A stretch of 46,009 nucleotides of DNA, from the NCBI GenBank assembly GCA_013373265.1, contig JABXIC010000084.1, positions 1 to 46,009 on the forward strand, read 5' to 3'. Position numbers and translations under genes: made by a program. This document shows, piece by piece, positions 36,238 through 44,732 of the stretch (positions are counted from its first letter, which is position 1; the number at the start of each line of letters is the position of its first letter). The DNA is from Methylocystaceae bacterium (lineage in GTDB: Bacteria > Pseudomonadota > Alphaproteobacteria > Rhodospirillales > Terasakiellaceae). Under the pieces are notes generated by a model. That model was not told the DNA's origin. It did not search any database and saw only the letters and a program-made list of their open reading frames with translations.

Positions 36238-37209
36238 TTAAAAATCAGCAGGTGCTTTGCCCCTTTTGCCTGCCCCCGGTTTCCAATCCATAGACCGTTC
36301 AATCCGGCCATCAGGTGTAAAAGCGGCAAGGCATTTTTTCAGGGCCGTAATTTTATCACCATGGGGCCAGACTTTGCTGCGGATATGATCCCACAAAAAA
36401 CGGTTACACAAACCGCCATAAACTTTGCGATGGAAACGTTCAGCCCGGGATAGCGCACGCTTATAGGCATAATCAATATGATCCTGGGTCAATAAAGGTG
36501 GCTTGTCCAGGATGGTAAAATACATTGCCAACACTGATTCATAGCGTGAGCGCCCCTTTTGTGCAGACAATCTATCCGGGGCGGCATCAGGCAAAAGACC
36601 CACATCCCCATAGACGCGCGCCCCTTTACCATGGGCAAAAAGACGTAAAAATAACAGTTGATCCGGTGAAACAAGACGGGGATCACAACCGCCAATTTGT
36701 TGATAATAGCTTTTCTTAAACAACATACAGGTGGAATTGGCGGGATTATTACGGATAAAAAATTTCAAACCATCTTCCATCACCTCCATATCCGGTTTTG
36801 GTGCCGGACGTGTCAACGGATCTTCCCTGCCCTGCCATTCAAAATAGGCAGAATGACCCCAAGCATGATTTACATTTAATTTTTCACAAGCCTCAATTAA
36901 CCAAATGGAACTGTGCGGTGTTAATAAATCATCCCCATCACAGAGCTTGATCCATTCATGACTGGCCGCTTCAACCCCGGCGTTCGTCCCCCAAGAGGCC
37001 CCTAAATTTTCCTGTTCAATGATAATGATTTTTGCATTCAAGTCTTGAGTGCAATCCTTAATCACCTGAACAGAATTATCGCTGGAACCATCATCAACAA
37101 AAATATATTCCCGCGTATCAATCTCCACTTGTGCTTCAAGAGAGCGAATGACTTCAGGCAAATATTCTTCTTTATTGAAGACGGTAATAACGTAGGAAAC
37201 GGCTGTCAT
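36238..37209 (-). CDS. Family 2 glycosyltransferase
   Basis: This 323-residue protein has a GT-A fold in its N-terminal 200 residues: VSYVITVFNKEEYLPEVIRSL, the nucleotide-binding EYIFVDDGSSDNS near 35-45 and the metal-binding DGDD at 91-94. The C-terminal 100 residues are rich in Arg/Trp and may contact the membrane or the acceptor. The donor and acceptor sugars cannot be told; a cell-envelope polysaccharide is likely. It lies downstream of rho and separated from it by a parS-like site and a terminator, so it is probably transcribed on its own. Confidence 0.87.
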   Translation of the reverse strand: MTAVSYVITVFNKEEYLPEVIRSLEAQVEIDTREYIFVDDGSSDNSVQVIKDCTQDLNAKIIIIEQENLGASWGTNAGVEAASHEWIKLCDGDDLLTPHSSIWLIEACEKLNVNHAWGHSAYFEWQGREDPLTRPAPKPDMEVMEDGLKFFIRNNPANSTCMLFKKSYYQQIGGCDPRLVSPDQLLFLRLFAHGKGARVYGDVGLLPDAAPDRLSAQKGRSRYESVLAMYFTILDKPPLLTQDHIDYAYKRALSRAERFHRKVYGGLCNRFLWDHIRSKVWPHGDKITALKKCLAAFTPDGRIERSMDWKPGAGKRGKAPADF

Positions 37210-37223
37210 CTTTTCTTCTTTAT

Positions 37224-37239
37224 CGTTTCACGTGAAACA
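37224..37239. other. parS-like site 5 (one mismatch)
   Basis: CGTTTCACGTGAAACA matches parS except at the first, least constrained position; the inner 14 bp are perfect. It lies between the glycosyltransferase start and the rho terminator, about 4.8 kb from the candidate origin, making it the closest parS to it in this window. Confidence 0.85.
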
Positions 37240-37240
37240 C

Positions 37241-37271
37241 AAAAAGACATCCCGGCACGATGGCCGGGATG
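37241..37271 (-). terminator. Rho-independent terminator of rho
   Basis: On the minus strand CATCCCGGC (37271-37263) pairs with GCCGGGATG (37256-37248) across a 6-nt loop, followed by TCTTTTTG. It is 13 nt beyond the rho stop, and the parS-like site follows at once. Confidence 0.88.
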
Positions 37272-37284
37272 AACTTTATTCTGA

Positions 37285-38544
37285 TTAACGAGAATTCATC
37301 GCATCGAAGAAATCATCGTTGTTTTTGCTGTATTTCAATTTATCCAGCAAGAACTCAATGCCGTCTGTTGTCCCCATCGGATCAAGAATACGACGCAAGA
37401 CCCACATTTTGGATAATGTATCTTTTGGCACCAAAAGGTCTTCCTTACGGGTACCGGATTTATTGATATCAATGGCCGGGAAGGTCCGCTTGTCAGCAAG
37501 CTTACGATCCATGATGATTTCAGAGTTACCTGTGCCTTTGAATTCCTCAAAGATCACTTCATCCATACGTGAACCCGTATCAATCAAGGCGGTAGAAATG
37601 ATGGTCAAAGATCCACCTTCTTCAATGTTACGTGCAGCACCGAAGAAACGTTTCGGACGTTGCAAGGCATTGGCATCCACACCACCGGTCAATACTTTAC
37701 CGGAGCTTGGGACACAGGTGTTATAGGCCCGTGCCAGACGGGTGATAGAATCCAACAGAATCACCACATCTTTTTTATGTTCCACTAAACGCTTGGCTTT
37801 TGAAATCACCATTTCAGCGACTTGTACGTGACGTGAAGCCGGTTCATCAAAGGTAGAAGAAATGACTTCCCCTTTTACAGAACGCGCCATATCTGTCACC
37901 TCTTCCGGACGTTCATCGATCAACAATACGATCAAATAACATTCCGGATGATTGACGGCGATGGAATTCGCAATATTTTGCAGCATGACCGTTTTACCGG
38001 TACGTGGCGGGGCCACCAGTAAGGCACGTTGACCTTTACCGATCGGTGAAACCAAATCGATTACACGTGGGGTCATATCTTTAATTTCCGGATCTTCGAT
38101 TTCCATCTTGAGACGTTCATCCGGATAAAGCGGTGTTAAATTGTCAAAATGAACCCGGTGACGCGCTTTACCAGCGTCTTCAAAGTTGATGTTTTCAACT
38201 TTTAACAAGGCAAAATAACGTTCGCCATCTTTAGGGGAACGAATTTGACCTTCAACTGTGTCACCTGTACGTAAAGAAAACTTACGGACCTGGTTCGGGC
38301 TGACATAAATGTCATCGGGGCCCGGAAGATAATTTGCTTCCGGTGAACGCAAGAAGCCAAAGCCGTCTTGCAAAACTTCTAAAACACCGCTGCCATAAAT
38401 GGTCACGTCGTTTTCAGCCAGATTTTTCAAAATCGCAAACAAAAGTTCCTGTTTACGTAGGTTTCCGGCGTTTTCAATTTCCAATTCTTCTGCATAAGCG
38501 AGAAGATCTGCGGGTGTTTTGTCTTTTAATTCCTGAAGATTCAT
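37285..38544 (-). CDS. rho: Transcription termination factor Rho
   Basis: This 419-residue hexameric RNA helicase has an N-terminal RNA-binding domain (1 to about 130) with [25 protein letters not shown] and an ATPase domain with Walker A APPRTGKT at 178-185. The [27 protein letters not shown] (Walker B region) and Q/R loops are in their usual places. It begins [15 protein letters not shown], the standard Rho opening. The 327-nt upstream region holds no other gene and may carry the autoregulatory leader common for rho. Confidence 0.97.
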   Translation of the reverse strand: MNLQELKDKTPADLLAYAEELEIENAGNLRKQELLFAILKNLAENDVTIYGSGVLEVLQDGFGFLRSPEANYLPGPDDIYVSPNQVRKFSLRTGDTVEGQIRSPKDGERYFALLKVENINFEDAGKARHRVHFDNLTPLYPDERLKMEIEDPEIKDMTPRVIDLVSPIGKGQRALLVAPPRTGKTVMLQNIANSIAVNHPECYLIVLLIDERPEEVTDMARSVKGEVISSTFDEPASRHVQVAEMVISKAKRLVEHKKDVVILLDSITRLARAYNTCVPSSGKVLTGGVDANALQRPKRFFGAARNIEEGGSLTIISTALIDTGSRMDEVIFEEFKGTGNSEIIMDRKLADKRTFPAIDINKSGTRKEDLLVPKDTLSKMWVLRRILDPMGTTDGIEFLLDKLKYSKNNDDFFDAMNSR

Positions 38545-38871
38545 ATGTGATCTACAACTTGATAAATGATGAGAGATGTCAATTTGTAAAAGAGTTCGAT
38601 ATAAGCGAAGTCGTCTACTCTATTGAAATAAAATGATAATTCTCTGTAAACAGTGACGAAATCTAAGGCGAGGCGTCATTTTGTTCAGAAGATAAGGAAG
38701 GAATGAACATCAGCATTACTGCCTGACGTTCTTAAAATAGGTGTACCTTAAAATAGATACTAAAGTCAAGTCATCACAATTAGAATAATATCTATTGTTG
38801 CGTTTATAGCGCTCTTTCAGTTTACTAGAGGTCAGCATTTTTTCTAAATAACCAAAAAAGAGCGAAGTCTC
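38545..38871. other. Intergenic region between rho and secreted hypothetical gene
   Basis: This AT-rich 327-nt divergent region has no coding potential I trust. It contains a 9-bp direct repeat TTAAAATAG at 38732-38740 and 38748-38756, 16 nt apart. Promoters for rho and for the secreted gene must lie here, but I cannot fix a -35/-10 pair. Rho transcripts usually have a long attenuated leader, which would fit the part next to rho. Confidence 0.5.
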
Positions 38872-39459
38872 ATGATTAGAAAAACATTACTCTTGAACGC
38901 ATTCATTTGCGCAACCTTTCTACTTTCCCACCCCGCAAATGCCGGTGCCGGATATGATCGATTAAAAGCTGCCGGACAAGGCTTAAGCACGGATAAAGTT
39001 GATCCAAACGGTGAAGGTGGGGCCGCTGGTAAGGCACCACAAGCCGAACCGGCACAGCATGATGATCTAATTTTCCTAGGTGTCTATGAAACTTATGTTC
39101 CCACACGACGTATAAATGCTGCCATCAGCATTTTTGCAGAACCACGCGATTTTAAATTTGGTCATCGTGCCTGTACAAAAATGTTGAAAATACGTGATAA
39201 AATAAATACTTATCTCTTTCAACATCCCCCTGAAATGGATAAACGCGGCAATGTTCAAACAAAAGGTATGGATGAAGGCATCCGACAAGCCATCAAAGAC
39301 GGTCTGAGAACCAAACTTGAATATTTCACCAGTATTTATGTTTTTTCAGGGGAATGGAGCACCTATAAAGCGCCAACTGAAATTAAAGAACTGGGAATGA
39401 CCGATTGCGCTGGCATGATTGAAAGAAAAGCAGAAATGGATAAAGCATCTAAAAAATAA
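38872..39459 (+). CDS. Secreted hypothetical protein
   Basis: This 195-residue protein has a 24-residue signal peptide ending PANA before GAGY. The mature part has a Gly/Ala/Pro-rich linker (about 30-62), then a mixed alpha/beta region with DLIFLGVYETYVPTRRINAAISIFAEPRDF, a helical segment and two Cys (CTKM and DCAGM) that could form a disulfide in the periplasm. I do not recognise a family. It lies alone on the plus strand between rho and hemJ, inside a neighbourhood that in alphaproteobacteria is often hemE-hemH-hemJ-rho, so it may be a lineage-specific insertion. Confidence 0.78.
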   Translation: MIRKTLLLNAFICATFLLSHPANAGAGYDRLKAAGQGLSTDKVDPNGEGGAAGKAPQAEPAQHDDLIFLGVYETYVPTRRINAAISIFAEPRDFKFGHRACTKMLKIRDKINTYLFQHPPEMDKRGNVQTKGMDEGIRQAIKDGLRTKLEYFTSIYVFSGEWSTYKAPTEIKELGMTDCAGMIERKAEMDKASKK

Positions 39460-39469
39460 ATCTGCTTGA

Positions 39470-39904
39470 TTAAAACGGTTTTACAATCACCATAATAACA
39501 ATCACGATCATTAAAATTGTGGGAACTTCATTGATCGACCGATAAAATTTTTCTGATCGTTGATTGTTATCTTTTAAAAAGTCCTGACGACATTTTGCCA
39601 AATAAAAATGAAAAACAATCATAAAGAATACGCATAAAAGCTTCACGTGAAGCCAACCTTGAGTCCAGGCATTAATTTCAAATAAAAGCAGAGTGCCAAA
39701 AATCGCCGATGAAATCATCGCCGGATACATAATGGCCCGTAACAAACGACGTTCCATAATTTTTAATGTTTCTGATAATTCAGAACCAGCTGCTGCATTA
39801 CAATGATATACATACAAACGCGGCAGATAAAAAAGCCCTGCCATCCAGGCTATAACTGAAATAACATGAAGCGCTAAAAACCATAAATAACTGTCTTGAA
39901 ACAT
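39470..39904 (-). CDS. hemJ: Protoporphyrinogen oxidase HemJ
   Basis: This 144-residue membrane protein with four predicted helices oxidises protoporphyrinogen IX to protoporphyrin IX. The conserved LHVISVIAWMAGLFYLPRLYVYH near the N-terminus supplies the haem-related His, and WLHVKLLCVFFMIVFH the second conserved His/Lys region; these identify HemJ. It follows hemH by 3 nt and hemE lies beyond, so the last three haem steps (with a decarboxylase at the start) are clustered. It is convergent with the secreted hypothetical gene. Confidence 0.93.
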   Translation of the reverse strand: MFQDSYLWFLALHVISVIAWMAGLFYLPRLYVYHCNAAAGSELSETLKIMERRLLRAIMYPAMISSAIFGTLLLFEINAWTQGWLHVKLLCVFFMIVFHFYLAKCRQDFLKDNNQRSEKFYRSINEVPTILMIVIVIMVIVKPF

Positions 39905-39907
39905 ATT

Positions 39908-40948
39908 CTATCCTTTACAAATACAGCGGTTATGTTTTGCTGGACAAAGACGAATATTACCTTCTGGTTTTACACCTAAATCATTTGAAATATGACTTAA
40001 AACCAAATCGCGTAATCCTGAAATAAAACTTGGATGTGTCGTCACTGTCGGTGTGCGCATATAAGATGGTACACCAGATTTTTTAGCCAGTTCGCGATAT
40101 TCAATATCCAATTCAACCAATGTTTCAGAATGTTCAGAAACAAAAGCAATAGGCACAACAATCAACGGTACTTTTTCTTTTCCAGCACGTATAATTTCAT
40201 CTTCTGTATTCGGACCAATCCATTCTAATGGACCGACACGGCTTTGGTAACTAACCCACCAATCAAGGGCTGGAAGATTAAGTTTTTTTACAACTGCCAA
40301 GGCAGTTTGTTCCACCTGCCATTGGTATGGGTCGCCCCCATCTACAATTTTTTTAGGTAATCCATGGGCAGAAAATAAAATACGCGGTTTATCGATATAA
40401 CAAGTTTGCTCAATTTGTGGCCATAATTTTTCAACAATAGCGTCAGCAAACCCTTCATTGACCGGATAACAGCAAACACTTGTTGTTTTTGCTTTAATTT
40501 TTGCCTTTTTTGCCGCCCGATGCCAGTCTTCAAATGACGATCCAGTCGTTGTTGTTGAAAATTGCGGATAAAGAGGCAATAAAACAATATGATCCGGGTC
40601 AAATTCTTTTACATAATGCGCACATTCATCACTCATTGGATGCCAATAACGCATGGAAATAAAAGTTTTAACTTCAACACCAGAACCCAGATTTTCAGAC
40701 AATGATTTTTTCAAAGCCTCAGATTGATCTTGGGTTTGTTCCAACAAAGGTGATTTACCGCCTAAATGCCCATAAATTTCTGCGGCAATGGGGGCCCGGC
40801 GCATGGAAATATAACGCGCCAACATCCAACGAATGGGTTGGGGCGCCCCAATAATTGCTTTGTCGTTAAAAAGATTAAACAAGAAAGGTTCAATCGCGTC
40901 GACATGATCGGGGCCGCCTAGATTGAATAATATGATGGCAAGCTTCAT
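39908..40948 (-). CDS. hemH: Ferrochelatase with C-terminal Fe-S type cysteines
   Basis: This 346-residue enzyme inserts ferrous iron into protoporphyrin IX. Catalytic His195 lies in LFSAHGLPKK and Glu275 in SEHSETLVELDIEY. The C-terminus LCPAKHNRCICKG has Cys335-x6-Cys342-x-Cys344, and Cys159/Cys160 lie in the TTSVCCYPV segment. This spacing equals the four ligands of the [2Fe-2S] cluster in Caulobacter ferrochelatase, so a cluster is very likely here. It is between hemJ (3 nt) and hemE (39 nt) on the minus strand. Confidence 0.95.
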   Translation of the reverse strand: MKLAIILFNLGGPDHVDAIEPFLFNLFNDKAIIGAPQPIRWMLARYISMRRAPIAAEIYGHLGGKSPLLEQTQDQSEALKKSLSENLGSGVEVKTFISMRYWHPMSDECAHYVKEFDPDHIVLLPLYPQFSTTTTGSSFEDWHRAAKKAKIKAKTTSVCCYPVNEGFADAIVEKLWPQIEQTCYIDKPRILFSAHGLPKKIVDGGDPYQWQVEQTALAVVKKLNLPALDWWVSYQSRVGPLEWIGPNTEDEIIRAGKEKVPLIVVPIAFVSEHSETLVELDIEYRELAKKSGVPSYMRTPTVTTHPSFISGLRDLVLSHISNDLGVKPEGNIRLCPAKHNRCICKG

Positions 40949-40987
40949 CTTAATTCTTTCTCATTTCTTTTTTAAACGCAGATCGAT

Positions 40988-42028
40988 TTATTTTTTAAAA
41001 GTCTGCACCATTTCAACCACACGCGCGACATTTTCTGGCGGCGTCTGTGGAACAATGCCATGCCCAAGATTGAAAATAAAGGGACCGTTGGTCATTGTTT
41101 TTAAAATTTTATTCACTTGAGCTTCCATTTGTGGACCACCTGCAACCACACAAAGGTTATCTAAATTACCTTGAACACAGCATAAAGGCTGTAATTCTTT
41201 TGCCGCCCAATCAAGAGGAACGGTTTGATCAATGCTGACCCCGTCCACGCCTGTTTCTAAAACAAACTTTTTATAAAGAACCCCTGCCCCGCGTGGAAAA
41301 CCTAAAACCGGGATATCAGAATAAGCATCTTTCAGGCGAGATGTAATTTCTTTATTGGGTTCAATGACCCAGCGGTCAAATTCATCTTCCGGTAAAACCC
41401 CTGCCCAACTGTCAAAAAGTTGAACGGCTTCAGCGCCAGCTTCAATCTGTTTAGAAAGATATTCTGTTGTAGCTTCTATAAGTAAATTAATTAGTTCCTG
41501 AAAGAAATCTGGATCCTGATAGGCGATTAAGCGAATTGTTTCATAATTTTTTGATCCCTGTCCTTCCACCATATAAGTGGCATTTGTCCAAGGTGCACCT
41601 GCAAAACCAATAAGTGCTGTCGTTTCTGGAATACCCTTACTTAATCTGGAGACAGTTTCATAGACAGGGGCAAGATGATCATGAATCCCATTTAAGCTCA
41701 ATTTTGAAAGCTGATCCATGTTACGGATGGGTTCAAGTTTTGGACCCTCACCTTTAATGAATTCGACTTTTTGACCTAGAGCATCAGGGATGGTTAGGAT
41801 ATCTGCAAAAAGAATAGCGGCATCAAAGTTATAACGTCTGAGAGGTTGTAAGGTTACTTCAGTTGCAAGATCAGGGGAATAACAGAAATTGAGGAAGTTT
41901 TTGGATTTGGCACGTGTTTCCAGATATTCGGGAAGATAGCGTCCAGCTTGGCGCATCAACCAAATGGGTGGACGTTCGGTTGTTTCACCTTTGAGTGCAC
42001 GAAGAAACAGTTTTTCTGTTGAGGCCAT
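40988..42028 (-). CDS. hemE: Uroporphyrinogen decarboxylase
   Basis: This 346-residue cytoplasmic enzyme converts uroporphyrinogen III to coproporphyrinogen III. The N-terminal [17 protein letters not shown] carries the conserved Arg residues, followed by [35 protein letters not shown] with the catalytic Asp, and [16 protein letters not shown]. It is the first gene of the hemE-hemH-hemJ run and is transcribed away from the candidate origin, as is hemE beside the Caulobacter origin. Its promoter must lie inside the DnaA-box region. Confidence 0.97.
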   Translation of the reverse strand: MASTEKLFLRALKGETTERPPIWLMRQAGRYLPEYLETRAKSKNFLNFCYSPDLATEVTLQPLRRYNFDAAILFADILTIPDALGQKVEFIKGEGPKLEPIRNMDQLSKLSLNGIHDHLAPVYETVSRLSKGIPETTALIGFAGAPWTNATYMVEGQGSKNYETIRLIAYQDPDFFQELINLLIEATTEYLSKQIEAGAEAVQLFDSWAGVLPEDEFDRWVIEPNKEITSRLKDAYSDIPVLGFPRGAGVLYKKFVLETGVDGVSIDQTVPLDWAAKELQPLCCVQGNLDNLCVVAGGPQMEAQVNKILKTMTNGPFIFNLGHGIVPQTPPENVARVVEMVQTFKK

Positions 42029-42066
42029 TATTTTTTACTTCCCTTGAAATCTGTAAGTTTGGAGAG

Positions 42067-42075
42067 TTATTCACA
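42067..42075 (+). other. DnaA box, exact consensus
   Basis: TTATTCACA fits TTATNCACA in full. It is 38 nt from the hemE start, at the left end of the candidate origin. Confidence 0.75.
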
Positions 42076-42129
42076 GTTCAATAACATTAGTAAAGGTTAT
42101 TTTCTTTAGGATGTTGTTGTTGTTGTGCC

Positions 42130-42138
42130 TGTGGATAA
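42130..42138 (-). other. DnaA box, exact consensus
   Basis: TTATCCACA on the minus strand is the strongest-type DnaA box. A one-mismatch box in the other orientation (TAATCCACA, 42152-42160) lies 13 nt to its right, forming a head-to-head pair. Confidence 0.8.
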
Positions 42139-42458
42139 CGGGGATCAAATTTAATCCACAGGATGTCCCCGTATGGCGGATGTTTTTGTTCTAAATATGG
42201 CTGAAGTGGAGTCGCGCTTGTGGATTTAAAAAAATGGGTATGGAGTCGATAGCGAAATTATGGCGAGTCGTTCTTCCTTGCTTTAATAATGGGGATAATG
42301 GGGATAAGTTTTATAAAAAAGGCTTTTGTCCCCCGTTTGACAAAGGGTACAAATAGTTATCCAGAGTGCAGTAACACACAGGACAACATGCAAGATAACA
42401 GGGGTGAATTTGTGTGTTGTTTATAAATAACCAACTTATCCCCATGTTGGACGAAGTT

Positions 42459-43304
42459 ATGAACAACTACCATATCCATCTTGTATCCGATTCGACGGGT
42501 GAAACGATTGAAACATTGGCCCGTGCCTGTATTGCCCAATTTAGTGATATTACGGTCTGTGAAAACGTCTGGACTTTGGTCCGCACCAGTGGACAAGTGT
42601 CTAAGGTTCTTAATGCGGTTAAAAATCATCCCGGTGTGGTGATTTTCACCATGGTTGATCGTGGATTACGCACTCAATTAGAAAAAGGCTGTGAAAGTTT
42701 AGGCGTGCCTTGCATTGCGGTTTTAGATCCGATTATGGCGTCTTTAAAAGATTATTTTCATACTGAAGCCATGTTTAAACCAGGTCTACAGCACGAAATG
42801 GATCAAAATTATTTTGATCGTATTGAAGCCATGCATTTCGCCTTGGCCCATGATGATGGTCAATCAACCCATGAAATTCATAAAGCTGATGTGATTTTAT
42901 TGGGGGTGTCGCGCACATCAAAAACACCAACCTGTGTGTATTTGGCCAATAAAGGGATCAAAGCAGCCAATATCCCCATCGTGCCGCAATGTCCGTTGCC
43001 AACGGATTTAAGTGATCCTAAATTTTCAAAATGTTTGATTGTGGGCTTAACCAAAGACCCGCGCCGTTTGGTACAAGTACGTAAAAATCGTCTGAGCATG
43101 TTAAATGAAACCTCGCAAACCAATTATATTGATCTTGATACGGTTGCCAGCGAAGTCCAGTTTGCCCGTAAGCTTTGTAACAAAAACAGCTGGCCCATGA
43201 TTGATGTGACACGTAAATCTATTGAAGAAACGTCAACGGCCATTATCAATATGAAAATGAAGCGTGATCAAGCCTATGAAGACAGTAACTGGGATGACGA
43301 ATGA
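42459..43304 (+). CDS. Pyruvate, phosphate dikinase / PEP synthase regulatory protein
   Basis: This 281-residue bifunctional kinase/pyrophosphorylase of the PPDK regulatory family (DUF299) switches pyruvate phosphate dikinase or PEP synthase on and off through a Thr. It opens HIHLVSDSTGETIETLARA, has VILLGVSRTSKTPTCVYLANKG (P-loop-like motif) near 150 and LTKDPRRLVQVRKNRL near 205. I choose ATG 42459 (MNNYHIHLVS) because the family starts here and GGACGAAG lies just upstream; starts at 42414 or 42444 would run into the origin repeats. It is the first gene right of the candidate oriC and overlaps maf by 4 nt. Confidence 0.94.
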   Translation: MNNYHIHLVSDSTGETIETLARACIAQFSDITVCENVWTLVRTSGQVSKVLNAVKNHPGVVIFTMVDRGLRTQLEKGCESLGVPCIAVLDPIMASLKDYFHTEAMFKPGLQHEMDQNYFDRIEAMHFALAHDDGQSTHEIHKADVILLGVSRTSKTPTCVYLANKGIKAANIPIVPQCPLPTDLSDPKFSKCLIVGLTKDPRRLVQVRKNRLSMLNETSQTNYIDLDTVASEVQFARKLCNKNSWPMIDVTRKSIEETSTAIINMKMKRDQAYEDSNWDDE

Positions 43305-43879
43305 AGCTTATTTTAGCATCAGCATCAAAATCGCGCGCTGAATTATTGCAAAATGCCGGGTTGGATATGACCTGTATGGCAAGTCATCTGGATGAAGATC
43401 TGATCAAAGCCGAAGGCTTGACTGTTGAAGAAACGGCAATCAAATTATCAAAAGCCAAAGCTGCCTTTGTGTCACAAAATCAAAAAGATGCGTATGTGAT
43501 TGGGGCTGATCAGATGATGGCATGTGAAGGACAACGCTTTGATAAGCCGACATCTTTGGCTCAAGCGAAAGAACAGCTCCAGTTTTTAAGTGATAAAACC
43601 CATCATTTAATCAGTGCAGTCTCTATTATGCGCAATAATGAGTGTTTATGGTCCCATGTGGATGTGGCAAGTTTGCAGATGCGTGCGTTAAGTGATGATT
43701 TTATAGAAGATTATCTGACTAAGATTGGCGACGATGTTTTGACCACTGTTGGTGGCTATCGGTTGGAAAGTTTGGGTATTCAGTTATTTCATAAGATAGA
43801 GGGTGATTATTTCACCATTTTAGGGTTGCCTTTGCTGCCTGTGTTGGATTTTTTAAGACATGAAAATGTCATTGAGTAG
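43301..43879 (+). CDS. maf: Maf family nucleotide pyrophosphatase
   Basis: This 192-residue protein hydrolyses non-canonical or pyrimidine nucleoside triphosphates. It begins LILASASKSRAELLQNAGL, the Maf signature, and has VIGADQMMACEGQRFDKPTSLAQAKEQL with the catalytic Asp near 70 and TVGGYRLESLGIQLFHKIEGDYFTILGLPLLPVLDFL at the end. The middle ADQM rather than ADT in the motif suggests one of the divergent Maf subfamilies. It overlaps the PPDK regulator gene (ATGA) and precedes aroE by 13 nt, so a single operon is likely. Confidence 0.93.
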   Translation: MKLILASASKSRAELLQNAGLDMTCMASHLDEDLIKAEGLTVEETAIKLSKAKAAFVSQNQKDAYVIGADQMMACEGQRFDKPTSLAQAKEQLQFLSDKTHHLISAVSIMRNNECLWSHVDVASLQMRALSDDFIEDYLTKIGDDVLTTVGGYRLESLGIQLFHKIEGDYFTILGLPLLPVLDFLRHENVIE

Positions 43880-43892
43880 AAAGTAAAAAAAT

Positions 43893-44732
43893 ATGATTTT
43901 ATCGGGAAAAGCCAGTGTGGCCGGTGTGATCGGTTGGCCGGTTGGTCATTCAAAATCACCTAAAGTCCATGGCTATTGGTTGGATAAATATAACATTGAC
44001 GGCACTTATATCCCCTTACCCGTTTCCCCTGATGATTTTGAACAGGTGGTTCTGTCTTTAAAAGCTGCTGGCTTTAAAGGGGCAAATGTTACGGTACCCC
44101 ATAAAGAAAAAGCGCTGGCCTTGGCAGATGTGGCGACAGAACGTGCCCGTCAAATTGGTGCGTCCAATACATTGATCTTTCAAGAAGATGGATCAATTTT
44201 GGCAGATAATACAGATGGCTATGGTTTTTATGAAAATTTACGACAAGCGGCACTGGATTGGAAAGCTGAAACAGGACCCGCTGTGGTTTTAGGTGCAGGC
44301 GGAGCGGCCCGTGCGATTTTGGTGGCATTGGCCCAAGCCGGTGTGCCAGAAATTCGTTTAGCCAACCGCACACGTGCACGTGCAGAAAAATTGGCAGAAG
44401 AACTTGATGCCCCCATCACCGTTGTTGATTGGGAAAAACGCGAAACCGCTTTAGCAGATTGTACGCTTTTAACCAACACCACCACCTTGGGAATGAGCGG
44501 ACAAGCCTTGTTGGAAATTGATATTTTCGATATGCCCAAAACGGCGGTGGTCACTGATATTGTTTATACCCCGTTATTGACCAATCTTTTGGAAAAAGCC
44601 CATGCTCATGGCTGCCCCATTGTGGATGGGCTGGGCATGTTATTACATCAGGCACGACCGGGTTTTCATGCCTGGTTTGGCACCGACCCGGAAGTTGATA
44701 AAGATTTGCGTGCCTTTGTTTTGGAGGGCTGA
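43893..44732 (+). CDS. aroE: Shikimate dehydrogenase
   Basis: This 279-residue enzyme reduces 3-dehydroshikimate to shikimate in aromatic amino-acid synthesis. VIGWPVGHSKSPKVHGYW at 9-26 binds shikimate, FKGANVTVPHKEKAL carries catalytic Lys near 70, and the NADP site GAGGAARAI lies near 133-141 with the following NRTRAR. DGLGMLLHQA closes the C-terminal helix. The stop overlaps the coaE start by 1 nt. It is a classic member of the PPDK regulator-maf-aroE-coaE cluster of alphaproteobacteria. Confidence 0.96.
   Translation: MILSGKASVAGVIGWPVGHSKSPKVHGYWLDKYNIDGTYIPLPVSPDDFEQVVLSLKAAGFKGANVTVPHKEKALALADVATERARQIGASNTLIFQEDGSILADNTDGYGFYENLRQAALDWKAETGPAVVLGAGGAARAILVALAQAGVPEIRLANRTRARAEKLAEELDAPITVVDWEKRETALADCTLLTNTTTLGMSGQALLEIDIFDMPKTAVVTDIVYTPLLTNLLEKAHAHGCPIVDGLGMLLHQARPGFHAWFGTDPEVDKDLRAFVLEG

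Larger units (their letters stand above)
42029..42458. other. Candidate chromosomal origin of replication (oriC)
   Basis: This 430-nt gene-free region between hemE and the PPDK regulator gene is the same neighbourhood as Cori in Caulobacter. DnaA-box-like 9-mers: TTATTCACA at 42067-42075 and TTATCCACA (reverse) at 42130-42138 fit TTATNCACA exactly. One-mismatch boxes are at 42152-42160, 42290-42298 (reverse), 42299-42307 (reverse), 42357-42365 and 42436-42444. The two reverse boxes lie in a 9-bp tandem repeat ATAATGGGG (42286-42303). AT-rich stretches near 42225-42235 and 42308-42320 could unwind. Genes on both sides run outward. No CtrA site (TTAA-N7-TTAA) is seen. Confidence 0.82.

Noticed and set aside
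39639-39654. AGCTTCACGTGAAGCC inside hemJ as a sixth parS
   Set aside because: The core palindrome GCTTCACGTGAAGC is perfect, but four of 16 positions differ from parS, including two inner ones, so ParB binding is unlikely; codon use in hemJ explains it.
42219-42227. TGTGGATTT as a further DnaA box in the candidate origin
   Set aside because: It has two mismatches to the consensus; it may be a weak site but adds little support, so it was not counted.
42357-42629. A 90-codon minus-strand frame across the origin and the PPDK regulator start
   Set aside because: It is the shadow of the regulator gene and of the DnaA-box region; no ribosome site or family match.
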